Positions 16,985 to 24,328 of a DNA stretch of 44,664 nt are shown one piece after another. Source of the DNA: Bacteroides xylanisolvens XB1A (GTDB lineage: Bacteria; Bacteroidota; Bacteroidia; Bacteroidales; Bacteroidaceae); contig NC_021017.1 in NCBI RefSeq assembly GCF_000210075.1, forward strand, positions 2,042,055 to 2,086,718, given 5' to 3'. The notes beneath the pieces are model-generated. The model searched no databases. It saw only the letters and a list, made by a program, of their open reading frames with translations, and was not told the origin of the DNA. Both the position numbers and the translations under genes were made by a program. Every line of letters begins with the position of its first letter. Positions within the stretch are counted from its first letter, which is position 1.

Positions 16985-17028
16985 CAAAAGTAATAAGATT
17001 GCATCAAATTCGGGTTGTGATGCAATCT
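16985..17028 (-). promoter_or_regulatory. promoter and inverted repeat for the BspA-like operon
   Basis: Minus-strand TACTTTTG (16992-16985) is a consensus -7 element 30 nt upstream of the start at 16954. A perfect 11-bp inverted repeat, AGATTGCATCA (16996-17006) / TGATGCAATCT (17018-17028), sits where RNA polymerase would contact the -33 region. It could be an operator, or the terminator hairpin of the gene ending at 17117. Confidence 0.55.
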
Positions 17029-17116
17029 CGCAAATCTAACACTTTGATTTAAAGTATATTGATATTCAATGGATTATGAAAGATGTATTCTAAGATTTCT
17101 AACACAGGTCTAACAC

Positions 17117-18772
17117 CTATCCGAAAAGTGCTAAAAACAACTCTTTATTGGCCGTTTCTGCCGATTTGATACGTGATTTGAGCCGTGACTTGCGAGCATA
17201 TACATTAGCTACCGTATCTTTCATAAACAAACTGATTACTTGTGGAGAGAAACCTACAAAAATATAACAAAGCAGTCGTATGTCAGCTTCTTTCATTGAC
17301 GAAAATTCATTCCGCAACTTCTCCATTGCATTATCATGGCAGGTATTTACGATAAGTTCCAGTTCTTGCAACATTGCATTGTTCTCTGCAAAATCGGTGA
17401 TAATCTGTTTCACTTCGTGGAACATGGCTGCTTGTTGCGATTCGGTATTCTCACGTTCATAGTAAGTCTTTCCCAGTTTGTCAATGATGTCGAATCGTGA
17501 AGCTATCAAACCTTTTAAATGGCTTTCTGCATTGCGCTGTCCTTCCATATGTTCTGTCAGGGTTTTGTATTGGGCGTTGGCTTCTTCCGCCAATAGCAGG
17601 TAGCGGTCGGTACGTTCGCGTTGCAGGCGCAGACGTTGACGGATGATGTAGTATGCTACCCCTATTATTAGAAAAATTACGCTTGCTATGGTAATCTCCC
17701 AGGTAGTACGGTTCTTCATCCGGTATTCGGCAAATTTGGAGCGTTCCTTGAAATAGTCACGTTCCACCATACCGGCGGAGAATTGCATATTTGAACGTGT
17801 CAGCGAGTCAGTCAGATAGATATAATGGTGTATCTTCTCTGTCGCTTTCTCGAAGTTTCTGGCCTGCGCTTCAATCCGATAAGCGGTGTATTGCAGGTCT
17901 GCCATGTCACGTATATCGGTGGAATGTGTTTCTGCAAGTGCCAGATAGTAGCGTGCGCTGTCTATACGGTTTTTTAGTAGATTCACATCTACTAATGTAT
18001 GGTATCCGTATAACGTATCTTGCCGGGCAGAGAGTTCGATGCGTTGCAGTAGGTCATGAGGAATTTGTTTCTTGCCTGACACCACATAGAGAGAAGCAAG
18101 ATTGGTGAGACTGGCTTTGGCTAACTTATTGTACTTGTGCTCATCAGCCAAATCGAGTGCGGCAGAATAGAGTCGCATGGCTTTCTCCATATCTTTTGAA
18201 TTGAAAGTTACGGCTGCCATATCGAGAGTTGCCTCTGTTTCTTCACGAGTGTTATCAGTCTGCCGGAAGTTATTGCGAGCTTCACGAAAATAATGATAAG
18301 CCCGGCTATAGTTCATTTGGTCATAATACACTTCACCGATTTGACTGTATAAAAGCCCTGCATAATAAGGCTCATTGGTATCTTTCAGTTTCTCTTCAAT
18401 TTCTAGGAAAAGACGTAACGCTCCCGGTTTGTCTCCTGCGCGCAGTTTAACCCGTCCCCAATAATAGAGAGTTTTGCATTGGCGGCGTAAATCTTTGGGA
18501 TGATGTTTATAATGGCTCCAAGCCTGGCGAATGAGCGAATCATTGGTTACTTTGATGTGATTTTTGTCTAAAGCCTCTGAATAAAGCAACGCATACCTGG
18601 CCTGTTCAGCCTGGCCGCCTTCCGATTTGAGTTGTTGTAATATTGTTAAGGCACTATCCGGCTTATTTTGTAACAGTGCTTCCGCCTCATCAAGCCGGGA
18701 AATCTGTTCTCTGTTATAACATCCTGTAAAAAAGAGAATTACTAATAGTTCGAGTATAATTCTGCATTTCAT
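17117..18772 (-). CDS. TPR membrane regulator with C-terminal helix-turn-helix
   Basis: A 551-residue protein of a type common in Bacteroides. It has an N-terminal lipobox-like signal (LFFTGC). Tetratricopeptide-like helices follow to about residue 330 (for example AEALLQNKPDSALTILQQLK, YYAGLLYSQIGEVYYDQMNY). One transmembrane segment (ITIASVIFLIIGVAYYII) leads to a coiled coil and a C-terminal LuxR-like region (EADIRLLCYIFVGFSPQVIS then VYARKSRLKSRI). The layout suggests a periplasmic sensor joined to a cytoplasmic DNA-binding domain, similar to DUF6377 proteins. It lies just upstream of the BspA-like operon on the same strand and is the best candidate for its regulator. The signal it senses is unknown. 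Confidence 0.82.
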   Translation of the reverse strand: MKCRIILELLVILFFTGCYNREQISRLDEAEALLQNKPDSALTILQQLKSEGGQAEQARYALLYSEALDKNHIKVTNDSLIRQAWSHYKHHPKDLRRQCKTLYYWGRVKLRAGDKPGALRLFLEIEEKLKDTNEPYYAGLLYSQIGEVYYDQMNYSRAYHYFREARNNFRQTDNTREETEATLDMAAVTFNSKDMEKAMRLYSAALDLADEHKYNKLAKASLTNLASLYVVSGKKQIPHDLLQRIELSARQDTLYGYHTLVDVNLLKNRIDSARYYLALAETHSTDIRDMADLQYTAYRIEAQARNFEKATEKIHHYIYLTDSLTRSNMQFSAGMVERDYFKERSKFAEYRMKNRTTWEITIASVIFLIIGVAYYIIRQRLRLQRERTDRYLLLAEEANAQYKTLTEHMEGQRNAESHLKGLIASRFDIIDKLGKTYYERENTESQQAAMFHEVKQIITDFAENNAMLQELELIVNTCHDNAMEKLRNEFSSMKEADIRLLCYIFVGFSPQVISLFMKDTVANVYARKSRLKSRIKSAETANKELFLALFG

Positions 18773-18933
18773 GCTGTGAATGTAGTGAAAATATTTCGAG
18801 TTTAGTATGGAATCGTCATATCTTTATAATTCTTATGATGTTTAATTTTGTAAAGGTAGGAAAATAGATTCGAGTTGAATTTTTCGGACTAATATCAATA
18901 TATCTTGAATATATAGTCTTTTAATAGTTCTTT

Positions 18934-18987
18934 TTCAACTTTAAAGTTGAATGTTTGTTGTGTTATACTACATTATTCATATCTTTG
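18934..18987 (+). promoter_or_regulatory. operator and promoter of the toxin-antitoxin operon
   Basis: A perfect 18-bp palindrome TTCAACTTTAAAGTTGAA (18934-18951) lies directly before a promoter: TTG (18958-18960), 19 nt, TATCTTTG (18980-18987). The layout fits autorepression by the antitoxin's helix-turn-helix; E. coli MqsA also binds a palindrome of the AACCT-N3-AGGTT kind. The promoter lies within the reading frame upstream of 19006, which decides the toxin start. Confidence 0.75.
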
Positions 18988-19005
18988 CATAAAGATATTT
19001 TAGAT

Positions 19006-19359
19006 ATGGATATAGAAACAGTCGATAAATTCTTGAAAGAATTTAAAGATAAGGCTAGGGTTTTCGGGATTATCTTTCGCATAGATAGAAAGAAGAATAT
19101 GCAAGCTTTGCTTGATTTGGAGATTTCGGCAATTATGCGTGAAAAGATAATAATGTCTTTGACAGTTGAGGACTATTATAAAGGTCCTACGGAAGATAAG
19201 TTGAATTATATGGGAGAACTTTGGAAGTTTGGCAAGTCCGTAGATAAAAAGGAGGTTTATATCAAAATAAGTAAAGGTACTGGAGCAAATTCTCCAATCT
19301 GTGTCTCCTTTCATTTGGCAGAGAGAAAAATAGAACATCCTTTCAAAAATAAAAAGTAG
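19006..19359 (+). CDS. MqsR-like toxin
   Basis: A 117-residue basic protein resembling MqsR, a RelE-superfamily mRNA interferase. The best match is the C-terminal half: IIMSLTVEDYYKGP corresponds to the MqsR block ending in SDFYKS, and EVYIKIS to QVYLKIT, which keeps the Lys and Tyr implicated in catalysis; CVSFH corresponds to the last strand. The first frame Met is at 18955, but the promoter lies after it, so ATG 19006 is the start. The partner gene begins 5 nt after the stop. The toxin-first order is the same as in mqsRA. Assignment is by motif comparison and should be confirmed with a profile search. Confidence 0.75.
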   Translation: MDIETVDKFLKEFKDKARVFGIIFRIDRKKNMQALLDLEISAIMREKIIMSLTVEDYYKGPTEDKLNYMGELWKFGKSVDKKEVYIKISKGTGANSPICVSFHLAERKIEHPFKNKK

Positions 19360-19364
19360 AAGTT

Positions 19365-20360
19365 ATGAAAAGTCCGTTTACAGGTGGTGACGCTGCATTG
19401 TGTCATGAGAAGCAATCATTTGAATTTCGAAAAGACAATTTTGAGATAGTATATCATTTTTATAGATGTAAGGATACAAATGAAGAGTTTACTACAACTG
19501 AACTTGATCAACTGAATATGAATCAAGTTTATAATTTGTATCGTCAGAAATATGCGATACCATTTCCGGATGAAATAAAAAGAGTCCGGGAATTATATGG
19601 TATATCTGCACTTCGAATGTCTAAACTTTTAGGTTTTGGCGATAACCAATATAGAAAATACGAAGAAGGAGAGACGCCTAGTGTGTCTAATGGAAAAATG
19701 ATTTCAGCTTTGAAAGATCCTCATTTCTTTTTGGAAATTCTGAAACTTGCTCAAAATCAGTTTCCCAATGATGAGATACTTAAAATTGAAAAAAGGGTAA
19801 AGGAACTGTTATTAAATAATTCCTGTTTTGAGAATAAAATAAATGAATTTATATTTCACAACCATTTGTCTTTACGTTCAAGTATGAATGGGTATGCTTC
19901 TGTCATTCCCGAGAAGGTTAAGCAGATTATTGTCTTTTTTGCATCTGCATTACAAGGAGTTTTTGAAACAAAACTAAATAAATTATTATTTTATTCTGAT
20001 TTTCTTTCCTATAAGAAATATGGTAAAGGTATTAGCGGATTACAATACCAAGCTATAAGTTATGGGCCTGTTCCTGTGCGTTATAGTACTATATATGAGA
20101 ACTTGGACGGATTAAAAAAGGAAATCATAAATTTGGGAAATGGTTATTCTGGAAGTATAATTACAACTGTTGAGCAATTTGAACAATCTTTATTTACAGT
20201 TGAAGAATTAGAGGTTTTACAATGTGTATTAGTTCATTTTGAGAAGAGTAAGGCTAATGAAATTTCAGAAATGAGTCATGCTGAAGAAGCGTGGCGTCAA
20301 AATGAAAAACAGCATAGCTTGATTGATTATAGTTATGCGTTTGATTTGAGACAGTTGTAA
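19365..20360 (+). CDS. antitoxin: MqsA-like/HTH N-terminus fused to Panacea (SocA/DUF4065) domain
   Basis: A 331-residue protein with three parts. Residues 1-60 look like the MqsA zinc-finger region, but the cysteine pairs are lost: MKSPFT stands where CPxC is expected and CKDT (Cys35) where CxxC is expected. Residues 63-120 are an Xre-type helix-turn-helix (VRELYGISALRMSKLLGFGD, RKYEEGETPS), as in MqsA. Residues about 185-325 form a Panacea/SocA domain (LNKLLFYSDFLSYKKYG, YGPVPVRYSTIYENL), a domain known to neutralise many unrelated toxins. It probably neutralises the upstream toxin and represses the operon through the palindrome at 18934. The A/T-rich composition suggests horizontal acquisition. 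Confidence 0.85.
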   Translation: MKSPFTGGDAALCHEKQSFEFRKDNFEIVYHFYRCKDTNEEFTTTELDQLNMNQVYNLYRQKYAIPFPDEIKRVRELYGISALRMSKLLGFGDNQYRKYEEGETPSVSNGKMISALKDPHFFLEILKLAQNQFPNDEILKIEKRVKELLLNNSCFENKINEFIFHNHLSLRSSMNGYASVIPEKVKQIIVFFASALQGVFETKLNKLLFYSDFLSYKKYGKGISGLQYQAISYGPVPVRYSTIYENLDGLKKEIINLGNGYSGSIITTVEQFEQSLFTVEELEVLQCVLVHFEKSKANEISEMSHAEEAWRQNEKQHSLIDYSYAFDLRQL

Positions 20361-20392
20361 TGTAAGCCCCCTTCCTAGTTCTGTATAAACAG

Positions 20393-20431
20393 AGAATCGC
20401 TATAAACTTATTAGATTTATATAGCGATTCT
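20393..20431. terminator. terminator of the toxin-antitoxin operon
   Basis: Stem AGAATCGCTATAAA / TTTATATAGCGATTCT with a short loop, 32 nt after the antitoxin stop. It also forms the end of the SIR2 fragment on the other strand. Confidence 0.7.
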
Positions 20432-20614
20432 ATAATTTATACGGGGACTTGAAGTTTTATGTAGTTTTAATTTATACCTTACAGAACATCCGGCTCCTAA
20501 TAATAGACTATAATTGGGATTATCGTCCGTTCTTGTTTTTATGTATCTAATTAAATCATTTACAGAACGTTCTTTAATTTTTAACTCTTCTCTAATCTCT
20601 GTTAGTGTGTACAT
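20417..20614 (-). pseudogene. truncated SIR2-domain protein
   Basis: The 65-codon reading frame begins like many SIR2-like proteins: a short helical lead (LTEIREELKIKERSVNDLIR) and then NYSLLLGAGCSV, the NAD-binding glycine motif of the sirtuin fold. After GAGCSV the sequence turns into 20 unrelated residues and stops inside the neighbouring terminator, so the remaining few hundred residues are gone. SIR2 domains of this type commonly occur in anti-phage defence proteins that deplete NAD, so this may be the stump of a lost defence gene. It still has a complete promoter. Too short to be active. Confidence 0.65.
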
Positions 20615-20640
20615 AGTATTTAATTTAAAAATTGAATTTA

Positions 20641-20671
20641 CAAAATTATTGAAACAATATTATATTCCAAA
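20641..20671 (-). promoter_or_regulatory. promoter of the SIR2 fragment
   Basis: On the minus strand: TTTG (20671-20668), 19 nt, TAATTTTG (20648-20641), a near-ideal Bacteroides promoter 27 nt before the fragment's ATG. Confidence 0.7.
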
Positions 20672-20800
20672 GCTTTTGGATGTTTTCTATCATATGTGGA
20701 ATGAAAAATATTCCAAATCGCATTTGATTTTATCTTGAATAATTACTATGGGTATATATGCTGTAGCTTATCACTTAGGGATATTTGCTTATTAGTCTTA

Positions 20801-21283
20801 TTAAACTTTCATTTTCTTTCTCCACCTCTGAAACCCTCTCATCAAACTTTCCTCTTCCACCGACTCCGCCATATCATACTTTATCACAAACTCATGCATT
20901 GACTTTATATACATCACTCCATTTTTGAACTTATTTTCCAACAGGAATGAATAAAGCTCCGCTTTCATTTCCACCTCAATTTCCTTTTCGATAATAAAGA
21001 TACTGTCCTGCCCGAAATAATTATAAACTTCCGGATTCTTCCCTTGCCTTGGGCTGGGAAGAACAAAACAGATATTTCCTGTCTCTTTCCAGGAGACGCC
21101 TTGCGGATGAGGAACGGATAATTGATGCAGGAAGTGATAAATGGGAGTGAGGTGGGAGAGGTGGATTGGAGTGGGGAGCCTTGAAGGTGGATTGTTGTGC
21201 GATTGAAGTTCTAAACTTTGTCCGTATCGGACATACATATACCTCGCCAGATATGGCTTGATGGCAAACGTGACTGTAACCAT
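20801..21283 (-). CDS. hypothetical protein
   Basis: A 160-residue protein I do not assign to a family. The N-terminus (VTVTFAIKPYLARYMYVRYG) and the charged, helical C-terminus (IEVEMKAELYSFLLENKFKN, ending RGFQRWRKKMKV) look like a genuine folded protein. The middle (residues 30-75) is rich in Pro, His and Ser. No signal peptide or membrane segment is seen. It lies between the SIR2 fragment and the recombinase, in accessory DNA, so it may have a DNA- or phage-related role. No promoter is obvious upstream. Confidence 0.6.
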   Translation of the reverse strand: MVTVTFAIKPYLARYMYVRYGQSLELQSHNNPPSRLPTPIHLSHLTPIYHFLHQLSVPHPQGVSWKETGNICFVLPSPRQGKNPEVYNYFGQDSIFIIEKEIEVEMKAELYSFLLENKFKNGVMYIKSMHEFVIKYDMAESVEEESLMRGFQRWRKKMKV

Positions 21284-21846
21284 GGGAATTGAATTTTGGA
21301 TTGTTGAAATTTGTTGTATACTGATTGCCGCTTCGTGCGGCAGATTCTGTCGTGTTTGTTGGAAAAAATCCCATGGGTTACGGGGACGGAATTTTAATTC
21401 AGTAAGAAGTTGAAATTCAAATGGTTACAAATGCCGGTTTTTCCTTTAAAACCAACGGGCCGTTCCTTTAAAAGGAACGACCCGTTGCACACCGAGGAAT
21501 GACCTCTTCCTTTTAAAGGAACGGACGGCTCCCTAAAATCCATCGTGCAAAGCTATGCCTAATATTCTGATTTTTCAAAAGAAAGAATAGCGGTATTCTT
21601 TGTGTTGTGTAAAGAAATATTATAAATGATATACATATCTAATTTATGCGTATGCATATTGGAGATATGTAATAAAAATATACTGATTACTAGAACGTGT
21701 ATTTTAACTATATTTATCAGATAACTATTCTTAAAGTAGAAAAACTTTTTATTCCATTTCTTGTTTCTTGCGTAACAGGCGGAAAAATAGTTCTGATAAG
21801 TAAGGTGAACTTTGTACTTTTACGTCTCAAACAAAAAAAGCAAGAT
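21284..21846. other. intergenic region upstream of the recombinase
   Basis: About 560 bases without a convincing gene. It contains the AAAGGAAC palindrome group (21441-21522) and, near its right end, TACTTTTA (21815-21822), a plausible -7 element 25 nt before the recombinase start. A reading frame continues upstream of the recombinase ATG to 21697 but would overlap this promoter. Confidence 0.5.
21441..21522. repeat. three TTCCTTTAAAAGGAAC-type palindromes
   Basis: A half unit at 21441-21451, a full unit at 21463-21478 inside a nearly perfect 35-bp palindrome (21453-21487, arms beginning CAACGGG and ending CCCGTTG), and a third unit at 21507-21522. They may be recombinase or regulator binding sites, or a small repetitive element. 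Confidence 0.6.
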
Positions 21847-23067
21847 ATGATAACATCAGTGAAACTTATGCTGAACAAGAGCAGGATATTGAATAATGGT
21901 AGTTACCCTTTAGTATTTCAGGTGATACACAATCGGAGAAAAAAGTTACTGTATACAGGTTACCGGATGAAAGAAGAGGTGTTTGACGAGCTGGAAGGGA
22001 AGATTATGAATGGCGTAAGTTCTACTTTTACGGCTACGGAGGTCGTGAAAATGAACCGCGAGCTACGGAAGATGCGGAATCAGATTGATACACGGATCAG
22101 GCAGCTTGAGCGAACAAGGGAAGAATTTACAGTGGAGGATATTCTGGCTCAAAATGCTTTTGGTACAGGAAAACCACAGTTTTATTTATTGCGATATATC
22201 AATACGCAGATTGAACGGAAGCAGGAACTGAAGAAAGTGGGAATGGCTGCGGCCTACAAGAGTACTCGTTCGTCGTTGGCAAAATTTATAAGTCGCCCCG
22301 ATGTGCGGATGTCGGAGGTTGATTTGGCGTTCGTCAGGAGATATGAGGATTTCCTGTATAGTAACGGTGCTTCCGGCAATACGGTAAGTTATTATCTGCG
22401 CAACTTGCGCTCTTTGTATAACCAGGCGGTAACGGACGGCTATCATCCCCGTGGCGAATATCCGTTTGCTAAAGCGCAGACCCGTCCGGCGAAGACTGTG
22501 AAACGCGCTTTGTCACGGACGGATATGCAGAATTTGGCGGACTTGAATTTGGAGAATGAACCAGAACTGGAATTTACCCGCGATCTGTATCTGTTCAGCT
22601 TTTATGCGCAGGGAATGGCTTTTGTCGATATTGTCCTTTTGAAGAAAACCGATATTTGCAATGGTGTGCTGACCTATTCCCGTCATAAGTCGAAACAGTT
22701 GATTCGTATAGTGGTGACTCCGCAGATGCAGGGCTTGATAGATAAATATAAGACAGAAAATGAGTATCTCTTTCCGATAATCAGCGGTGAATATGCTTCT
22801 GGATACAAACAGTATCGTTTGGCGTTGGGCCGTATTAACCGGCATTTGAAGAAAATCGCTGTTGTAGCTGATATTGAAGTACCGTTGACGACATATACTG
22901 CACGCCATACCTGGGCTACCCTCGCACGTGACTATGGAGCTCCGATTTCTGTGATTAGTGCCGGACTTGGACACACTTCGGAAGAAATGACACGCGTCTA
23001 TTTAAAGGATTTTGATGTATTCATGCTCAATCAGGTGAATAGCATCGTTACAAACTTATCCAAATGA
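21847..23067 (+). CDS. tyrosine recombinase (Bacteroides invertase type)
   Basis: A 406-residue site-specific recombinase with an N-terminal arm-binding domain (VKLMLNKSRILNNGSYPLVF), a SAM-like core-binding domain (about 100-215) and a catalytic domain. Catalytic positions visible are Lys281/283 (SRHKSKQL), Arg353 (TARHTWAT), His376 (GLGHTS) and the nucleophile Tyr385 (RVYLKDF). The box I position usually read as an Arg (FYxRGM) is Gln255 in FYAQGM. Recombinases of this group, often next to fimbrial or capsule loci, invert nearby promoters. Its stop is 73 nt from a 19-bp inverted-repeat site, the natural candidate substrate. ATG 21847 is chosen because the family's N-terminal motif begins there. 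Confidence 0.93.
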   Translation: MITSVKLMLNKSRILNNGSYPLVFQVIHNRRKKLLYTGYRMKEEVFDELEGKIMNGVSSTFTATEVVKMNRELRKMRNQIDTRIRQLERTREEFTVEDILAQNAFGTGKPQFYLLRYINTQIERKQELKKVGMAAAYKSTRSSLAKFISRPDVRMSEVDLAFVRRYEDFLYSNGASGNTVSYYLRNLRSLYNQAVTDGYHPRGEYPFAKAQTRPAKTVKRALSRTDMQNLADLNLENEPELEFTRDLYLFSFYAQGMAFVDIVLLKKTDICNGVLTYSRHKSKQLIRIVVTPQMQGLIDKYKTENEYLFPIISGEYASGYKQYRLALGRINRHLKKIAVVADIEVPLTTYTARHTWATLARDYGAPISVISAGLGHTSEEMTRVYLKDFDVFMLNQVNSIVTNLSK

Positions 23068-23077
23068 AATAATTATT

Positions 23078-23101
23078 TGTAATATAATCTGTTGAAAATT
23101 A
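23078..23101 (+). repeat. direct repeat A (left copy)
   Basis: TGTAATATAATCTGTTGAAA plus four bases; 21 of 24 positions match the copy at 24329-24352 in the same orientation. Each copy lies 40-30 bases left of an inversion site, so they could be accessory recombinase sites or regulator-binding sites. Confidence 0.6.
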
Positions 23102-23121
23102 GAATATATCATATTTTTATT

Positions 23122-23129
23122 TATCTTTG
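23122..23129 (+). promoter_or_regulatory. -7 promoter element pointing into the invertible segment
   Basis: TATCTTTG, a consensus Bacteroides -7 element, lies outside and 11 nt left of the left inverted repeat and reads rightward across it. In the present orientation it would run antisense to the AraC gene; after inversion it would transcribe that gene in the sense direction. No good -33 TTTG is visible. Confidence 0.5.
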
Positions 23130-23140
23130 CAATATTGTAA

Positions 23141-23159
23141 TCTATTCCGTAATAGAGAT
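23141..23159 (+). repeat. left inversion site (19-bp inverted repeat)
   Basis: TCTATTCCGTAATAGAGAT. Its exact reverse complement is at 24381-24399. The site is itself a dyad (TCTATT / AATAGA) around the asymmetric centre CCGT, the structure expected of a tyrosine-recombinase crossover site. Confidence 0.75.
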
Positions 23160-23199
23160 CATATTAAAATATCTTTGTTTCTTAATATATTTCACGCTG

Positions 23200-23207
23200 C
23201 AAAGTAA
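23200..23207 (-). promoter_or_regulatory. -7-like element inside the invertible segment
   Basis: Minus-strand TTACTTTG, the common TTACTTTGC variant. It presently points left, out of the segment toward the recombinase's 3' end. After inversion it would point through the right site toward the fimbrial operon. A clear -33 is absent. Confidence 0.4.
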
Positions 23208-23282
23208 ATGAAATTTTTCAATATTGAATTTATCATAAAGTCCAATAATTTATTCATTTTGTACCGATAGGGATAATAATGG

Positions 23283-24167
23283 CTAACTCGTTTGATTGGT
23301 TGCCTGACATTGCTCTATCAGTTGTTTGGGGGTACATCCGAAATGTTGTTTGCAGTAACGGTTGAAGTTACCTTGCGAATCAAATCCCAATTCTTCAATG
23401 ATATCTTTTATACATACTCCTGGTTCCGTCATTTTTTCCAATATTCTTTGGTTCTTTTGTTTCAGCATCCACTGTTTAGCTGTCATACCAAACACTTCAT
23501 TGAATTTGGTAAAAAAACAGCTTCTTCCCATATTCGATAGTGAGATAAGCTGCTCTATATTATCTACTTTGGTATGATTGTGCATGACAAAATCTTTAAA
23601 ATCCACTTCTTTTCCGATAATGGGGTGGAATAATACTGCAATCTCCTGTTTTTCATAAAACCCTCGTAAAAGAAAGAAAAACTCTCGTTGCATCAGCCCG
23701 TGTAAGTGTGCGCAACTCATTCCGTTTTTGATGCAGTGAGTTAATACTTCAAGAAATAGTGTTAATGGATAGCGTATTTTAATTGGTGAAAAGTCATATT
23801 CAATGTTGTTGCATACATTTGATAAAGACTGTAATATGAGCTTGTCACAGTTCTCTGCAGGTATATCGAAAAACATGGAGAGCAGGCTTGAATCGGTTCC
23901 CGCAAATCCTTTTAGTCGGGAAGAACGAGGGATGAGTATCATTTCTCCAGCATGAAACAACTTGTTATGAAACTGGTTGCAACTTATGGTGAAATCGCCT
24001 TTCAGGAAGAACAGGAGATAATTTTTAGTTGTATTATCTTCTTCAAATGCTGCATTCTTGGCGAATTCAAGATATTTGAATCCGGTTTCAATTGTTGTCA
24101 TGTAGTTTTGACATGACTGATGTTCTTCAATGTACAAAAGTTCGCTTTTTGTATGTTTTGTTTCCAT
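23283..24167 (-). CDS. AraC-family transcriptional regulator
   Basis: A 294-residue regulator with an N-terminal ligand/oligomerisation region that looks cupin-like (FFLKGDFTISCNQFHNKLFH, AGEMILIPRSS) and a C-terminal pair of AraC helix-turn-helices (DNIEQLISLSNMGRSCFFTK and IKDIIEELGFDSQGNFNRYC, ending HFGCTPKQLI). It is the only gene inside the segment bounded by 19-bp inverted repeats, and is transcribed away from the fimbrial operon in this assembly. No consensus promoter is visible between its start and the right repeat. It is probably the regulator of the fimbrial genes; activator or repressor cannot be told from sequence. Confidence 0.92.
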   Translation of the reverse strand: METKHTKSELLYIEEHQSCQNYMTTIETGFKYLEFAKNAAFEEDNTTKNYLLFFLKGDFTISCNQFHNKLFHAGEMILIPRSSRLKGFAGTDSSLLSMFFDIPAENCDKLILQSLSNVCNNIEYDFSPIKIRYPLTLFLEVLTHCIKNGMSCAHLHGLMQREFFFLLRGFYEKQEIAVLFHPIIGKEVDFKDFVMHNHTKVDNIEQLISLSNMGRSCFFTKFNEVFGMTAKQWMLKQKNQRILEKMTEPGVCIKDIIEELGFDSQGNFNRYCKQHFGCTPKQLIEQCQATNQTS

Positions 24168-24328
24168 GGCAATAACTGTTTTGATTGTTTAGTCTGTTAC
24201 TTATCTGTTTGTTTCACAATTGTTTCAGTATCTATTTTTTTAATGAATTATATATCAGAATAATATTATTTATTTTGTTTGTTATGATTCATTATATTAT
24301 GATATTGAAACATTCTGTTATTAGTTTC

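Noticed and set aside
18955..19005. Upstream Met start of the MqsR-like toxin
   Set aside because: A consensus promoter (-7 at 18980-18987) lies within this stretch, so it would not be in the mRNA.
21021..21374. 117-codon minus-strand frame overlapping the hypothetical gene at 20801-21283
   Set aside because: It overlaps in another frame, with low-complexity Ser/Pro/His content; the longer gene is more protein-like.
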